Shown here: positions 48,766-58,501 of the stretch, one piece after another
How positions within the stretch are numbered: the stretch's first letter is position 1
Layout: every line of letters begins with the position of its first letter
NCBI RefSeq assembly: GCF_008124715.1
Contig: NZ_VNHO01000005.1
Coordinates: 1-64,000 of the forward strand
DNA: 64,000 nt
Direction: 5' to 3'
Source of the DNA: Thermosediminibacter litoriperuensis
GTDB lineage: Bacteria > Bacillota > Thermosediminibacteria > Thermosediminibacterales > Thermosediminibacteraceae
Notes under the pieces: generated by a model
The model's input: only the letters and a program-made list of their open reading frames with translations
What the model was told of the DNA's origin: nothing
The model's database searches: none
Position numbers and translations under genes: made by a program

Positions 48766-50529
48766 TTACACAGGAACATTTTCCCAAAAAATCTCTACCG
48801 CGTCACCGTTGCTCAGCGGGGTCGTAAAAGTTGCGGGTCTTTTATTTACCTTTATGACCAGACAGCCCGACACCCCCCGCAAATCGAAATCAATGATGTT
48901 AAATATATCGCTTACAATGAGTTCCCGCTTCCTTATAACCACCGATGAATCACCGGTAATTTCGTCCTGGGGCCCGGCTTCCCTGTCGTTAATCTCCACC
49001 AGCGGTTCTACCGGTATCTCACGGCCGTTGATGTAGATTAAAACCCTGTGTTCGTCGTTTATGAAATCCCGGACTCTGGCCCGGCCAGGGTCTCCGGGTC
49101 TGGCTTCTTCAATCATAATTCTCGCGCCTTCCTTCACCGGATCATCGAGTCCAGCCTGCAGCCCGTCCACGGTTATAACGGCAGGCTTCCCCAGGCTGCC
49201 CGGAACAACTTTGAGTTCGCCGTTGAGCCTGAAGGTGAGGGCCGGCCCGGGAAGACCGAATATCCGGGCGGAAGAAAAACCGGCGTGGATCAGGGCCTGA
49301 AATACGGTGGGTTTATCCCTCCCCAGGATATGGACGGCGCCGTCGTTTACGTACACCTTTATGAAGGACAGTGTGGTACCCTCCAGGGCATTGGCCCCTA
49401 TTCCCACCGGTGTTACGGCAAAGGGCCCTGATAAACCACTGCCGCAGCCCTTTACAAACTGAATTGACTCCAGAGTTTTTACCCCAACCCTGTCCTTCGG
49501 AATTTCCAGGTTTGCCGCTATGGCTTCCTGTAAACCGGGCAGTAAACTGCCTCCGCCGACGCAGAGCACCGCCGCCGGAGGCCTGCCGTTGAGTTCCAGT
49601 ATCCTCCCCGCTATCCGCGCAGAAAGGTCCCATACCGCCTCTTTTACGGTTTCCATAATTTCCCGCGATTCCAGTTGCCTACAAAGCCCCAGAATATCGG
49701 TAAACTCTATCCTGTCCCGGGTTAAAAGTTCTCTCTTGACCCTCTCTCCCTCGGCAAAATCCAGGAGGAATGCTTCACATATTTTCTCGGTTATCTCATC
49801 GCCCGCCATGGGAACCATTCCGTAGGCAAAGATACTCCCATCTCTGGACAGTGCTATATCCGAAGTGCCGGCGCCTATATCCACCAGGGCTAGGTTTAAC
49901 CTTCTCATGCCGGGAGGAACTGCCAGAAAGCTGGCAGCAATCGGCTCCAGGGTAATACTGTCCAGCTCCAGGCCGCACCTTCTTAAAACCGCAATAAGAC
50001 TTTCCACTACCGAGCGGGGAAGAAATGTGGCCACTATATCCACCGAAATGTTCCTGCCCTTTTGTCCCAGCAGATTCTCTATAGGCTCTCCTTCAAGGTA
50101 CCACCTGATCACGCTGTACCCTACGCAGTGATAATCCAGGAAAGCCTCCTGGGTATTTTTACCCGAAATGGACTTTATTGCCTTTCCCAACGCATCAGCT
50201 TCCAGACTCCTGATATCGTTGCCGTCGATTTCCTTAAAAGGGGAAATCGTTTTTTCCGCTCTTGCTTCGACGGTAACCAGAGCTCGTCCTGCGGCGGCCA
50301 CCGCCGCCTTCTTCAGCTCATACCCCAGCCTTTTCTCCAGGTTTTCCTTGACGCGGCGTACGCTTTCGGCTACCACTTCCACATCGTGGATCTGGCCGTC
50401 GTACATCGCCCTGCTTTCGTGCTCCAAAACTTCGTAGTCCTTTATTATAAATTCTCTGCCTTCTTTGTATAAAACTACGCCCACAACGGTTCTAGTGCCG
50501 ATATCGAGGGCAAACACTTCGCGGTCCAT
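48766..50529 (-). CDS. FtsA-like actin-family ATPase with long C-terminal extension
   Basis: 587 residues from ATG 50527-50529. The actin-type motifs are FALDIGTRTVVGVVLYKEGR (phosphate 1), LALVDIGAGTSDIALSRDGS (phosphate 2) and AVLCVGGGSLLPGLQEAIA (adenosine), with an SHS2-like insertion after residue 80. Typical FtsA has about 410-430 residues and a membrane helix at the end. Here an extra 180 residues (from about 400) continue to a small beta-rich end, VNKRPATFTTPLSNGDAVEI, resembling a ubiquitin/MoaD-like fold. It lies between minE and rodA, so it probably links the Min/elongation machinery to the membrane. No ftsZ is nearby. A TTG start 36 nt upstream is an alternative. Confidence 0.82.
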   Translation of the reverse strand: MDREVFALDIGTRTVVGVVLYKEGREFIIKDYEVLEHESRAMYDGQIHDVEVVAESVRRVKENLEKRLGYELKKAAVAAAGRALVTVEARAEKTISPFKEIDGNDIRSLEADALGKAIKSISGKNTQEAFLDYHCVGYSVIRWYLEGEPIENLLGQKGRNISVDIVATFLPRSVVESLIAVLRRCGLELDSITLEPIAASFLAVPPGMRRLNLALVDIGAGTSDIALSRDGSIFAYGMVPMAGDEITEKICEAFLLDFAEGERVKRELLTRDRIEFTDILGLCRQLESREIMETVKEAVWDLSARIAGRILELNGRPPAAVLCVGGGSLLPGLQEAIAANLEIPKDRVGVKTLESIQFVKGCGSGLSGPFAVTPVGIGANALEGTTLSFIKVYVNDGAVHILGRDKPTVFQALIHAGFSSARIFGLPGPALTFRLNGELKVVPGSLGKPAVITVDGLQAGLDDPVKEGARIMIEEARPGDPGRARVRDFINDEHRVLIYINGREIPVEPLVEINDREAGPQDEITGDSSVVIRKRELIVSDIFNIIDFDLRGVSGCLVIKVNKRPATFTTPLSNGDAVEIFWENVPV

Positions 50530-50551
50530 TGCCCCAAAATTTTCCTCCTTT

Positions 50552-50833
50552 TTATGCCCGAGCAACGTGCTTGATCCTTTTAATCGGTATATTGGCCACC
50601 AGAGCCGGCACCGTTATTTCTTCGTCTTTTTTCATCCTGGTAAGTTTTACTTCTAGCCCCTCTTCTTCTATATCCACGTAGTCGGAAATTATATTTATTA
50701 TCTGGCTCTTTATCATTTCGAGAAACTGCGGGGAAACGTTGGCCCTGTCATGGACGAGAATGAGCCTCAGCCTCTCTTTGGCTATATCCTTACTGGATAC
50801 ATCTTCCCTGCCGAAAAGTTTCAGAAAATCCAT
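50552..50833 (-). CDS. minE: Cell division topological specificity factor MinE
   Basis: 93 residues: membrane-targeting N terminus MDFLKLFGRED, the MinD-binding stretch KERLRLILVHDRANVSPQFL and the dimer domain to ITVPALVANIPIKRI. It drives MinD off the membrane. In order minC-minD-minE, 15 nt after minD. Confidence 0.95.
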   Translation of the reverse strand: MDFLKLFGREDVSSKDIAKERLRLILVHDRANVSPQFLEMIKSQIINIISDYVDIEEEGLEVKLTRMKKDEEITVPALVANIPIKRIKHVARA

Positions 50834-50848
50834 TTACCAATGCCCCCC

Positions 50849-51655
50849 TTACTTTCTAGGTTTTAATCCGAACAACATCCTGAGCCTTTCCATCAGGGTC
50901 GGCTCCACGTCCAGGGACATTATGGGCACATCTTCTCCCTCTATTCTGCGAGTCACGTTTCGGTAAGCCTGCCCTGCTTTTGAATTTTCATCGGCCACCG
51001 CCGGTTCTCCCCTGTTGGTGGATATTACTATCCTCTCATCTTCGGGTATGACGCCCAACAGGTCGACAGCCAGTATATCTATAATATCGTCTATATCCAT
51101 CATATCGCCGCGCTTGACCATGTCGGGCCTTATCCTGTTTATTATGAGCTTGGGCTCTTCGAACCCGGCGGCTTCCAGCAGGCCTATCACCCTGTCGGCA
51201 TCCCGGACGGCAGAAACCTCGGGTGTCGATACGATGATCGCTTTATCGGCGCCGGCTATGGCGTTTTTGAATCCCTGCTCTATACCGGCCGGGCAGTCTA
51301 CCAGCACGTAATCAAACTCCTCTCTAAGCTGGTCGCATAAGTCCTTCATCTGTTCGGGAGATACCGCAGTCTTGTCCTTGGTCTGGGCTGCCGGCAAAAG
51401 GTACAGATTTTCAAAACGCTTGTCCCTTATCAGGGCCTGTTTGAGCCTGCATACACCCTGAACCACGTCCACCAGATCGTACACGATGCGGTTTTCCAGG
51501 CCCATCACCACATCGAGATTTCTAAGGCCGATATCGGCATCTATCATGACTACCTTCCTGTGCTTTAAAAGAGCAAGACCAGTTCCGATGTTGGCGGTAG
51601 TGGTGGTTTTCCCCACTCCGCCCTTTCCGGAAGTAATAACGATTACCTGACCCAT
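50849..51655 (-). CDS. minD: Septum site-determining ATPase MinD
   Basis: 268 residues. Deviant Walker A VITSGKGGVGKTTTTANIG, VVMIDADIGLRNLDVVMGLE (switch I), VLVDCPAGIEQGFKNAIAG (switch II), and the C-terminal amphipathic helix MERLRMLFGLKPRK for membrane binding. Full-length. Confidence 0.97.
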   Translation of the reverse strand: MGQVIVITSGKGGVGKTTTTANIGTGLALLKHRKVVMIDADIGLRNLDVVMGLENRIVYDLVDVVQGVCRLKQALIRDKRFENLYLLPAAQTKDKTAVSPEQMKDLCDQLREEFDYVLVDCPAGIEQGFKNAIAGADKAIIVSTPEVSAVRDADRVIGLLEAAGFEEPKLIINRIRPDMVKRGDMMDIDDIIDILAVDLLGVIPEDERIVISTNRGEPAVADENSKAGQAYRNVTRRIEGEDVPIMSLDVEPTLMERLRMLFGLKPRK

Positions 51656-51688
51656 TGGTTCCCCTCCTGTCCTCTTTTTATACCGTCG

Positions 51689-52297
51689 TTAAATTAAGTA
51701 GTAAGGTTCGATAATTATGATTCCATCTTTCAATCGAGCCACTTCCGGGCCCTGGGGCATGTCGCTTTTTTCTTCGGGAGGCCTCGATATAACATGGGCT
51801 ATTCTGAGCTGGATCGGTTGCAGTCTGTAGGCTGCCACTATCGAATTCCCGTCGCCCTCGGCTCCTGCATGGGCCATACCCCGTAAAGTCCCAAAAACCA
51901 GTATATCTCCTTTTGCTATTATTTCGCTCCCCGGATTGGCATCACCCACGATTACTACATTGCCCCTATAAGCGATCCTCTGTCCAGAACGCAGCGTCTT
52001 CTTCAGAATCAGGGTATCCGGTTGTGGTGAACCGGGGAAGGTGATTGTGCGCAGCGGTTTATCCTTTCTGAGGTGCAAACCGAAATCCCGCAGCATTGTT
52101 TCCAGCTGCTCTAATTCGTCCTGGCTTACGTATCCCTCCTTGACCAGCAGGCGTGCCTGGCCACCCTTAAAAAATTCTCCGCCCCTCTGGAGTTTTTCGA
52201 AGATCTTGTTTTTTATCGTATCAAAGTCCGATTGGTGGCGTAAAATTATAGAAATTCCATCTCTTGTCCCTTTTATTACCACCGGTTCCTGATTCAT
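51689..52297 (-). CDS. minC: Septum formation inhibitor MinC
   Basis: 202 residues. N-terminal domain (VVIKGTRDGISIILRHQSDF) and the beta-helix C-terminal domain with LRSGQRIAYRGNVVIVGDAN, PGSEIIAKGDILVFGTLRG and AHAGAEGDGNSIVAAYRLQP. It blocks FtsZ assembly with MinD. First of the min genes. Confidence 0.96.
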   Translation of the reverse strand: MNQEPVVIKGTRDGISIILRHQSDFDTIKNKIFEKLQRGGEFFKGGQARLLVKEGYVSQDELEQLETMLRDFGLHLRKDKPLRTITFPGSPQPDTLILKKTLRSGQRIAYRGNVVIVGDANPGSEIIAKGDILVFGTLRGMAHAGAEGDGNSIVAAYRLQPIQLRIAHVISRPPEEKSDMPQGPEVARLKDGIIIIEPYYLI

Positions 52298-52368
52298 CTA
52301 TGCTCCCTCCGCAGCCTCGTCTTCTATCAATATTCTTCAAAAAATAGCCAATTCCTTCTTACGATAAC

Positions 52369-52398
52369 AAAAAAACCAGAATCTGTAAGATTCTGGTT
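52369..52398 (-). terminator. Intrinsic terminator between mrdA and minC
   Basis: AACCAGAATCTTACAGATTCTGGTT followed by TTTTTGTT on the minus strand. It would end the mre/mrdA transcript, so minC probably has its own promoter or depends on readthrough. Confidence 0.85.
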
Positions 52399-52403
52399 CA
52401 TGG

Positions 52404-54491
52404 TCAATCGGAAATTTCAAGGGAGCTTTGATTTGACTGTTCAGTATTTTCGTCCAGGCCAAAGTAAGCGTTCAGGATTGCTTTGGCCACAGGCCCGCCG
52501 GTGGCTCCTCCGGATCCGGCCTGCTCTATGAACACCACTACAGCTACTTCCGGATCTTCAAAAGGGGCAAAGGCTACAAACCAGCCGTGAGGCGTTTTTT
52601 TTACGTCCCACTGAGCCGTACCGGTTTTGGCCCCCAGGGAAACCGGGAAATCAGAAAAAACCGAGTGAGCGGTACCTCCCGGGAGCACAACCCCCCTCAT
52701 GCCTTCTTTTATAATCTCGAAGGTTTTTTTAGAGACTTGGACCTCGCCGGCGACTTCGGGTTTTCTTTCAAAAATCACATGTCCATCGGCATCTACAATA
52801 CTTTTTACAAGATACGGTTTCATCCAGCGGCCTTCATTGGCTATGGCGGAAATATAAGTCGCGATCTGCAGCGGGGTATACTGGTGGTAACCCTGTCCGA
52901 TGGCCGCATCGAGAGTTTCCGCCGGGTACCATATCTTGTCCTGCGCCTTCTTGAAAACTCTGGCCTTGTATTCCCTGCTTGCCACATTACCTGCTTTTTC
53001 TCCGGGCAGCTCGATCCCGGTAATATTTCCGAGGCCGTACATGCGGGCGTATTTTTCAATAGTATCGATCCCGAGGCGCCTTCCCATTTCATAAAAAAAT
53101 ATATTGCATGACTCCGCTATGGCCTTTACCACATCGACAATGCCGTGACCGCCGGGCTTCCAGTCCTTTTTCGGGGCTATGGTCCAGTATACCCCTGGGT
53201 CGCGAATTTTCTCCCTTTCGTCGGTGACCTTTTCTTCAAGGGCAGCCGTGGCCGTGACCATTTTAAACACCGAACCGGGCGGATATACTTCCGATACGGC
53301 TATATTGACCATCGGTTTCAGCGGGTTATTTACCAGGCTTTCCCATTCCGCCTGGGTAATCCCCCGGGCAAACATATTGGGGTCGAAACCGGGAACGCTT
53401 GCCATGGCCAGCACTTCTCCAGTCTTGACGTTGAGCGCCACCACAGCTCCTCGCTTGGCATTGGGAAAAGGGTTTTTCCTGTCGGTCTGCAGCTTTATGA
53501 GCTGTTCCTGGAGGGCCTCCTCTGCCACCTGCTGCAGTTCTGCGTCGATAGTCAGACTTACCGTAGCCCCCGGTACCGCCGGCTTTTCTCCCAGGGTCCT
53601 GATGGGCTTGCCCGTAGCGGTAACCTCCACCTGTTTACCGCCGTCTTTACCCTTCAGGTAGGTTTCCAGCACCTTTTCCAGGCCCATCTTACCCACCAGG
53701 TCCCCCGGCCGGTACCCTTTTTCCCTAAGGATTTCGAGCTCCTGCTGATTTATCTCGCCCACGTACCCGAATATGTGGGATCCCATGCTGCCGTATATGT
53801 AATTCCTTATGGGCTCAACCTCGATATATACACCCGGAAGGCGGCGCTCTTCGATTTTAGCCACCGTCTCCATATCCACATTGGTCTTCAACCTGACAGG
53901 CATGTATTTTTTATATCCCTGGTCCCTAATCTTATTTCGAAAGGTGTGAAATGCATAGGATACGAGAACCGGCGTATCAGCGGGAGCATCTGCTACAATT
54001 TTCCCATTGGTAACGTCAACAGTTTTTACTTCAATCCTTTTTCCGGTCTTTTCATCGATTACCTGGATATCACTGGTGTCCACTTTTCCATCGCCGTTCA
54101 CGTCGTATAGCGGCAGCTTTTCCAGGAACACCTCGCCCTTTTCATTTACCGTGTACCTTTCCTTAACCACATGGGTTACTTCGGGCATGTTCAGGATCTG
54201 GCTCAAAGTCCGGAAGACCTCTTCCTGCTCTTCAAGAGACGAGTTCACGTTCATGTAGGAAACTGTATAACTCGGCTTGCTGTTCACCAGTTCCTTTCCA
54301 TTCCTGTCTTTAAAAACACCCCGGGGAGCCGTCACCGGCACAATCCTTATTCGATTTTCCTGGGCAAGCTTTTCGTATTCAGCGCCGCTGACTATCTGGA
54401 GCATAAAAAGCCCTATACTTAGAAAAAGAAATATGCCCACCGTTATCCACGTATAGATATGGAGTCTTCTTTCCATTTTCTTGGCATCCAC
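52404..54491 (-). CDS. mrdA: Penicillin-binding protein 2 (elongation transpeptidase) with an EF-hand/dockerin-like loop
   Basis: 695 residues. Membrane anchor (about 12-33, TWITVGIFLFLSIGLFML). The pedestal begins VTAPRGVFKDRNGKELVN. The transpeptidase domain has all motifs: SVFK (Ser407, Lys410), SCN (461-463) and KTG (621-623). The pedestal contains LYDVNGDGKVDTSDIQVIDE; residues 130-141 (DVNGDGKVDTSD) match the calcium-binding DxNxDGxxxxxD loop of EF-hand and dockerin repeats. GTG start after AGAGGAG. It cross-links side-wall peptidoglycan with RodA and MreBCD, whose genes are next upstream. Confidence 0.94.
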   Translation of the reverse strand: MDAKKMERRLHIYTWITVGIFLFLSIGLFMLQIVSGAEYEKLAQENRIRIVPVTAPRGVFKDRNGKELVNSKPSYTVSYMNVNSSLEEQEEVFRTLSQILNMPEVTHVVKERYTVNEKGEVFLEKLPLYDVNGDGKVDTSDIQVIDEKTGKRIEVKTVDVTNGKIVADAPADTPVLVSYAFHTFRNKIRDQGYKKYMPVRLKTNVDMETVAKIEERRLPGVYIEVEPIRNYIYGSMGSHIFGYVGEINQQELEILREKGYRPGDLVGKMGLEKVLETYLKGKDGGKQVEVTATGKPIRTLGEKPAVPGATVSLTIDAELQQVAEEALQEQLIKLQTDRKNPFPNAKRGAVVALNVKTGEVLAMASVPGFDPNMFARGITQAEWESLVNNPLKPMVNIAVSEVYPPGSVFKMVTATAALEEKVTDEREKIRDPGVYWTIAPKKDWKPGGHGIVDVVKAIAESCNIFFYEMGRRLGIDTIEKYARMYGLGNITGIELPGEKAGNVASREYKARVFKKAQDKIWYPAETLDAAIGQGYHQYTPLQIATYISAIANEGRWMKPYLVKSIVDADGHVIFERKPEVAGEVQVSKKTFEIIKEGMRGVVLPGGTAHSVFSDFPVSLGAKTGTAQWDVKKTPHGWFVAFAPFEDPEVAVVVFIEQAGSGGATGGPVAKAILNAYFGLDENTEQSNQSSLEISD

Positions 54492-54509
54492 GGGTATTCT
54501 CCTCTGGAC

Positions 54510-55010
54510 TTAATATTTGGTGACAAAATAATAATTCAGCAATTTTTCCAGCCTCAAAATAGCGCTGTACATCACAGGGCCTATAACGGCGTTGTAAAGC
54601 GCTGAATATACCACTACAGGCATAAAAAGGCCGATCTTGTATTCGGGAGTTAACAGTAGAGCGGCCAGAAAAAATATGAGGTTATATAGCAACGTTCCCA
54701 TGAAAACAAAGCCCATGGTAAACACAACGGGACCCTTGAATAAGTCCCTAGTCCCGTAACCTACGAAATATCCGGTGAGGAGCTTTACCAGTGCGCTGAA
54801 TCCCAGAAATTTACCGTAAACTATATCCTCAATAAGCCCGCTTATCAAACCGTAGGCGGCTCCCGAATTCTCGCCTTTTATCAATGCCATACACAGTACA
54901 AACGCCAGTACAAAATCGGGCTTTACGCTCCCTATTTTAAAAAGCACTCCCAGGGTGGACTGCGCGATGATCAATAAAATAACGATCATCAAATAGAATA
55001 ACCACCTCAA
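54510..55010 (-). CDS. mreD: Rod shape-determining protein MreD
   Basis: 166 residues, five membrane segments; SVKPDFVLAFVLCMALIKGE and YGLISGLIEDIVYGKFLGF are typical MreD segments. TTG start after GGAGGG. It lies between mreC and mrdA. Confidence 0.92.
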   Translation of the reverse strand: MRWLFYLMIVILLIIAQSTLGVLFKIGSVKPDFVLAFVLCMALIKGENSGAAYGLISGLIEDIVYGKFLGFSALVKLLTGYFVGYGTRDLFKGPVVFTMGFVFMGTLLYNLIFFLAALLLTPEYKIGLFMPVVVYSALYNAVIGPVMYSAILRLEKLLNYYFVTKY

Positions 55011-55013
55011 AGA

Positions 55014-55862
55014 CTATTCCCTCCCCGGGTCAGTGTTTGCGTTTTTGATGACGAAAACTTCTTCCAGTTTTTGAAAATCCACCGCCGGCTTTACTATCGC
55101 GTACTGGGTCAGGTTATCCGATTCCTTTTTCACTTCGACTACCTCGCCTATGATTATCCCTTTGGGAACTATACCACCCAGCCCGGAAGATATCACCACG
55201 TCTCCCTTGACTATAGAAGCATCAGCCGGCAAAAATACCATTTTAGCGTGGCCCGGCGGTGCCGGAGCTATATTCCCCTTAAGAATGCCGTTATCCCGGG
55301 TCCTCTGTATCATGGCGCTTACCGACATCCTGTTATCCAGGAGCATAAGCACCTTCGCCCAGTTGTTTCCTACATCTATAGTATAGCCCACCAATCCCCT
55401 TTCGGTGATGACTGCCATATCCTCCCGGATGCCGCTGCTCTTTCCCTTGTTTATTATTATCACGTTAAACCAATTGCCCGGGTCTCTGCCAATCACTTCA
55501 GCGGCCACCATGTCGTACTGGGGATTTTTTTCCTCAAAATCCAGCATTCGTCGAAGCCTGGCGTTTTCATCCCTGTATTCTAGAAATCGGTGCTTGTATT
55601 CCATGAGCTCCGCCAGCTGTTTTTTCAAGGCCTCATTTTCCCTTTTCAGGTAAAACACTTGGGAAACCGATTCAAGACCGCCCCTCACTCCGTGGGATAT
55701 CCAGGAAAAAACCTCCTGGGCGGGTTTCATCAATGAGATGGCAGGGCTTTCTATTTTGTTAAACAATAGGCCGTTCCGTGCCGTGATATTTACGGTAAAG
55801 CTCAGAGCAGCTACCAGCAACATTAACAAAAAACCTTTTTTATAACGCCCAAGGCGTAACAA
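55014..55862 (-). CDS. mreC: Rod shape-determining protein MreC
   Basis: 282 residues. N-terminal membrane segment (GFLLMLLVAALSFTVNI), a coiled coil (VFYLKRENEALKKQLAELME, about 70-100) and the beta domain with VAAEVIGRDPGNWFNVIIIN and LVGYTIDVGNNWAKVLMLLD. It bridges MreB-RodA-PBP2 on the outer side. TTG start. Confidence 0.95.
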   Translation of the reverse strand: MLRLGRYKKGFLLMLLVAALSFTVNITARNGLLFNKIESPAISLMKPAQEVFSWISHGVRGGLESVSQVFYLKRENEALKKQLAELMEYKHRFLEYRDENARLRRMLDFEEKNPQYDMVAAEVIGRDPGNWFNVIIINKGKSSGIREDMAVITERGLVGYTIDVGNNWAKVLMLLDNRMSVSAMIQRTRDNGILKGNIAPAPPGHAKMVFLPADASIVKGDVVISSGLGGIVPKGIIIGEVVEVKKESDNLTQYAIVKPAVDFQKLEEVFVIKNANTDPGRE

Positions 55863-55877
55863 AAATCACCACGTCCT

Positions 55878-56912
55878 TTAAACGACTTTTTTGGATGACA
55901 CCTGCACGCGCTTCAAGAGATCCAGTTCCTCGAGGGCTTTACCGGTCCCAAGCGCAACGCAGTCTAATGGGTTCTCGGCTATATGGACCGGCATTCCCGT
56001 CTCGTGGTTGACTAGTTTATCAAGCCCGTATAGTAGCGAGCCGCCACCGCTCATGACGATACCCCGGTCCATTATATCAGCGGCAAGCTCTGGAGGAGTC
56101 TTTTCCAGCGTAACCTTTATCGCATCTAATATGCTGTTCACCGGTTCCATGAGCGCTTCCCTTATCTCCTCGGAAGTCACCTTTATGGTCTTCGGCAGGC
56201 CCGTTACCAGGTCCCTACCCCTTACATCCATTGTCTCCTCTTTGGGTTTAGGAAAAGCAGAGCCGATGGCGATCTTGATTTCTTCCGCCGTACGTTCGCC
56301 AATCATGAGATTGTACTCTTTTTTAATGTAGTTTACTATTGCCTCATCCATCTCGTCGCCGCCCACGCGGATGGATTTGCTTGTCACTATTCCTCCGAGA
56401 GAAATAATAGCCACTTCGGTGGTACCGCCGCCTATATCCACGACCATATTGCCGGTAGGTTCCTGCACTTCAAGCCCCGCGCCGATGGCCGCCGCCATGG
56501 GCTCCTCTATGAGGTAGGCTTCCCTAGCTCCGGCCTGAAGGGTGGCATCTATAACCGCCCTTTTTTCCACTTCGGTGACACCCGAAGGGATACCGACGAC
56601 AACGCGAGGCTTTACAAAACTCCGGCTCTTTAACGCTTTTGATATGAAGTGTTTGAGCATCGTCTGGGTTACGTCAAAATCGGCGATTACCCCGTCTTTC
56701 AGCGGTCTAATGGCCACTATGTTCCCCGGGGTGCGGCCTATCATGTGTTTGGCCTCTTCCCCTACGGCGAGAATCGCCCCCGTGTCCCTCTGGATAGCCA
56801 CAACCGAAGGTTCCCTAAGTACTATTCCCTTGCCCTTAACGTGCACAAGCGTGTTTGCCGTACCCAAATCTATTCCTATATCTTTCGACAGCGCCCTGAA
56901 AAGCCCAAACAT
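55878..56912 (-). CDS. mreB: Rod shape-determining protein MreB
   Basis: 344 residues. Actin-like motifs [40 protein letters not shown] and [20 protein letters not shown] 56912 after AAAGGAG. Cytoplasmic filament that guides elongation. Confidence 0.97.
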   Translation of the reverse strand: MFGLFRALSKDIGIDLGTANTLVHVKGKGIVLREPSVVAIQRDTGAILAVGEEAKHMIGRTPGNIVAIRPLKDGVIADFDVTQTMLKHFISKALKSRSFVKPRVVVGIPSGVTEVEKRAVIDATLQAGAREAYLIEEPMAAAIGAGLEVQEPTGNMVVDIGGGTTEVAIISLGGIVTSKSIRVGGDEMDEAIVNYIKKEYNLMIGERTAEEIKIAIGSAFPKPKEETMDVRGRDLVTGLPKTIKVTSEEIREALMEPVNSILDAIKVTLEKTPPELAADIMDRGIVMSGGGSLLYGLDKLVNHETGMPVHIAENPLDCVALGTGKALEELDLLKRVQVSSKKVV

Positions 56913-56952
56913 GAAAGTTACTCCTTTCCATTTCTTGTTGAATTTTCCTGTT

Positions 56953-57645
56953 TCATAGCAGTCCTTTTTCTTTGAAGCTTACGTAAGACGGGTTTCCGAT
57001 AATTACGTGATCAAGGACATCTATCCCGAGGATCCTGCCTGCTTCCACCAGTCTCCGGGTGATTTCTATATCCTCCCTGCTCGGCGTCGGATCGCCGCTC
57101 GGGTGGTTATGCACCAGTATTATTGCTGCACTGCTCCTTTTGATGGCAGGTTTAAAGACCTCCCTCGGGTGGACGATAGAAGAGTTGAGGCTACCGATGG
57201 AAATTTCCTCGATGGATATGACCCGATTTTTTACGTTGAGCAGGATAACCTTGAAGTGCTCCTTTTCCAGAAATCGCATTTCTTCCATTAATAATTTTTT
57301 CACATCGACCGGCGACGATATTACGATGTCATCACTCCTGCAAAAGGCGGAAATCCGGCGACCGAGCTCAACAGCCGCCTTGATCTGTACCGCTTTTGCC
57401 GGACCGATGCCCTTTATTTTTGACAGCTCTTCGATGCCGGCCCGTGCCACAAATTCCAGCCCCGTTTTGCCGCCATCGCCCTTCAGGACCCTGTGAGCCA
57501 GCACCAGGGCTGATTCGGAAACGGTGCCGGTCCTTATTAAAAGGGCCAGGAGTTCAGCGTCGCTGAGCACTTCGGCTCCGTACCGCTGGAGGCGCTCCCT
57601 GGGCCTTTCTTCCCTGGGCAAATCCTTAATCGTCAAAGATGACAC
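56953..57645 (-). CDS. radC: RadC/JAMM (MPN+) domain protein
   Basis: 230 residues. HhH segment ([20 protein letters not shown]) and the JAMM metal site: [29 protein letters not shown] (HxHx7-8D). Despite its name the family has no proven repair role. GTG start after GGGAGGA. In the maf-radC-mreB order seen in many Firmicutes. Confidence 0.95.
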   Translation of the reverse strand: MSSLTIKDLPREERPRERLQRYGAEVLSDAELLALLIRTGTVSESALVLAHRVLKGDGGKTGLEFVARAGIEELSKIKGIGPAKAVQIKAAVELGRRISAFCRSDDIVISSPVDVKKLLMEEMRFLEKEHFKVILLNVKNRVISIEEISIGSLNSSIVHPREVFKPAIKRSSAAIILVHNHPSGDPTPSREDIEITRRLVEAGRILGIDVLDHVIIGNPSYVSFKEKGLL

Positions 57646-57661
57646 CGCAATATCCTCCCGA

Positions 57662-58240
57662 TCACAGGATTTCGACGCCGAAATGCGAAAGCATAAAACC
57701 TAGTTTGAACAGGGGTAACCCCACAATATTATAATAACATCCTTCTATTCTCTCTACAAGCAAAGCCCCTTTGCCCTGTATGCCGTAACCGCCGGCTTTA
57801 TCCATGGGCTCTCCTGTTTTTAAATAGTTTTCAATTTCACGCGGAGAGAGCTTTTTAAACTTCACCCGGCTTTCCTCGTAATCCGAAATTTTTCGCCCCG
57901 AAGCAGTATCTATAACGGCAATACCGGTATAAACACTATGCCACCTGCCACTCAACCGGGTGAGCATCTCCCTCGCGTTGTTTTCGTCCTCCGGTTTTCC
58001 CAGTATAATGTCGTCCACCACGACTATGGTGTCGGCCCCTATAACAATGCCTTCGCCTGCGCGCAGAGCCACATCCGCCGCCTTCTGATCGGCAAGGCGG
58101 ACAGCCGCAAGTTCCGGTGGGCCTGAAGGTAGGAAGGCCTCGTCGATGCCGCTGGGAATCACTTTAAAATCAAGCCCCAACTGCGCCAGGAGTTCCCGCC
58201 GCCTTGGTGAAGCCGAGGCCAGGATTAACTTTTGAGCCAT
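57662..58240 (-). CDS. maf: Maf-type nucleoside triphosphate pyrophosphatase
   Basis: 192 residues. KLILASASPRRRELLAQLGL at the N terminus, GADTIVVVDDIILGKPED and GYGIQGKGALLVERIEGCYY are Maf motifs. It hydrolyses modified or non-canonical nucleotides such as dTTP/UTP analogues. Upstream of radC. Confidence 0.96.
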   Translation of the reverse strand: MAQKLILASASPRRRELLAQLGLDFKVIPSGIDEAFLPSGPPELAAVRLADQKAADVALRAGEGIVIGADTIVVVDDIILGKPEDENNAREMLTRLSGRWHSVYTGIAVIDTASGRKISDYEESRVKFKKLSPREIENYLKTGEPMDKAGGYGIQGKGALLVERIEGCYYNIVGLPLFKLGFMLSHFGVEIL

Positions 58241-58252
58241 CTTTATCCCCCA

Positions 58253-58501
58253 TTACATCCTCTGGTATAAAAGGGCTCCGAGTAATACCCCAAGGGCTCC
58301 CGCCAGGTTAAGGTTCAAATAAAAGCCGAAGGAAAAGCCGGCTATACCCATGTCGAAACTGGACATATTCAAGCCCAGCTTCGGACCGTATGAAAGAAGG
58401 GGAACCACGTTTTTCAGGGCCTCGCCCACGGCGCTCCCCACAATCGCCCCGGCAAACAACAGTGTGATCAGCAGCGCCGTACTGCGGGTGCGCTTCTTCA
58501 T
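58253..58501 (-). CDS. DUF4321 small membrane protein
   Basis: 82 residues with two hydrophobic segments (ALLITLLFAGAIVGSAVGEA and LNLNLAGALGVLLGALLY). It fits DUF4321, small membrane proteins encoded next to maf in Clostridia; function unknown. Its start overlaps the upstream gene stop by four nt. Confidence 0.85.
   Translation of the reverse strand: MKKRTRSTALLITLLFAGAIVGSAVGEALKNVVPLLSYGPKLGLNMSSFDMGIAGFSFGFYLNLNLAGALGVLLGALLYQRM

Noticed and set aside
54050-54110. Dockerin domain indicating a cellulosome link
   Set aside because: Only one loop, inside a cell-wall transpeptidase; no second repeat and no cohesin or glycoside hydrolase genes.
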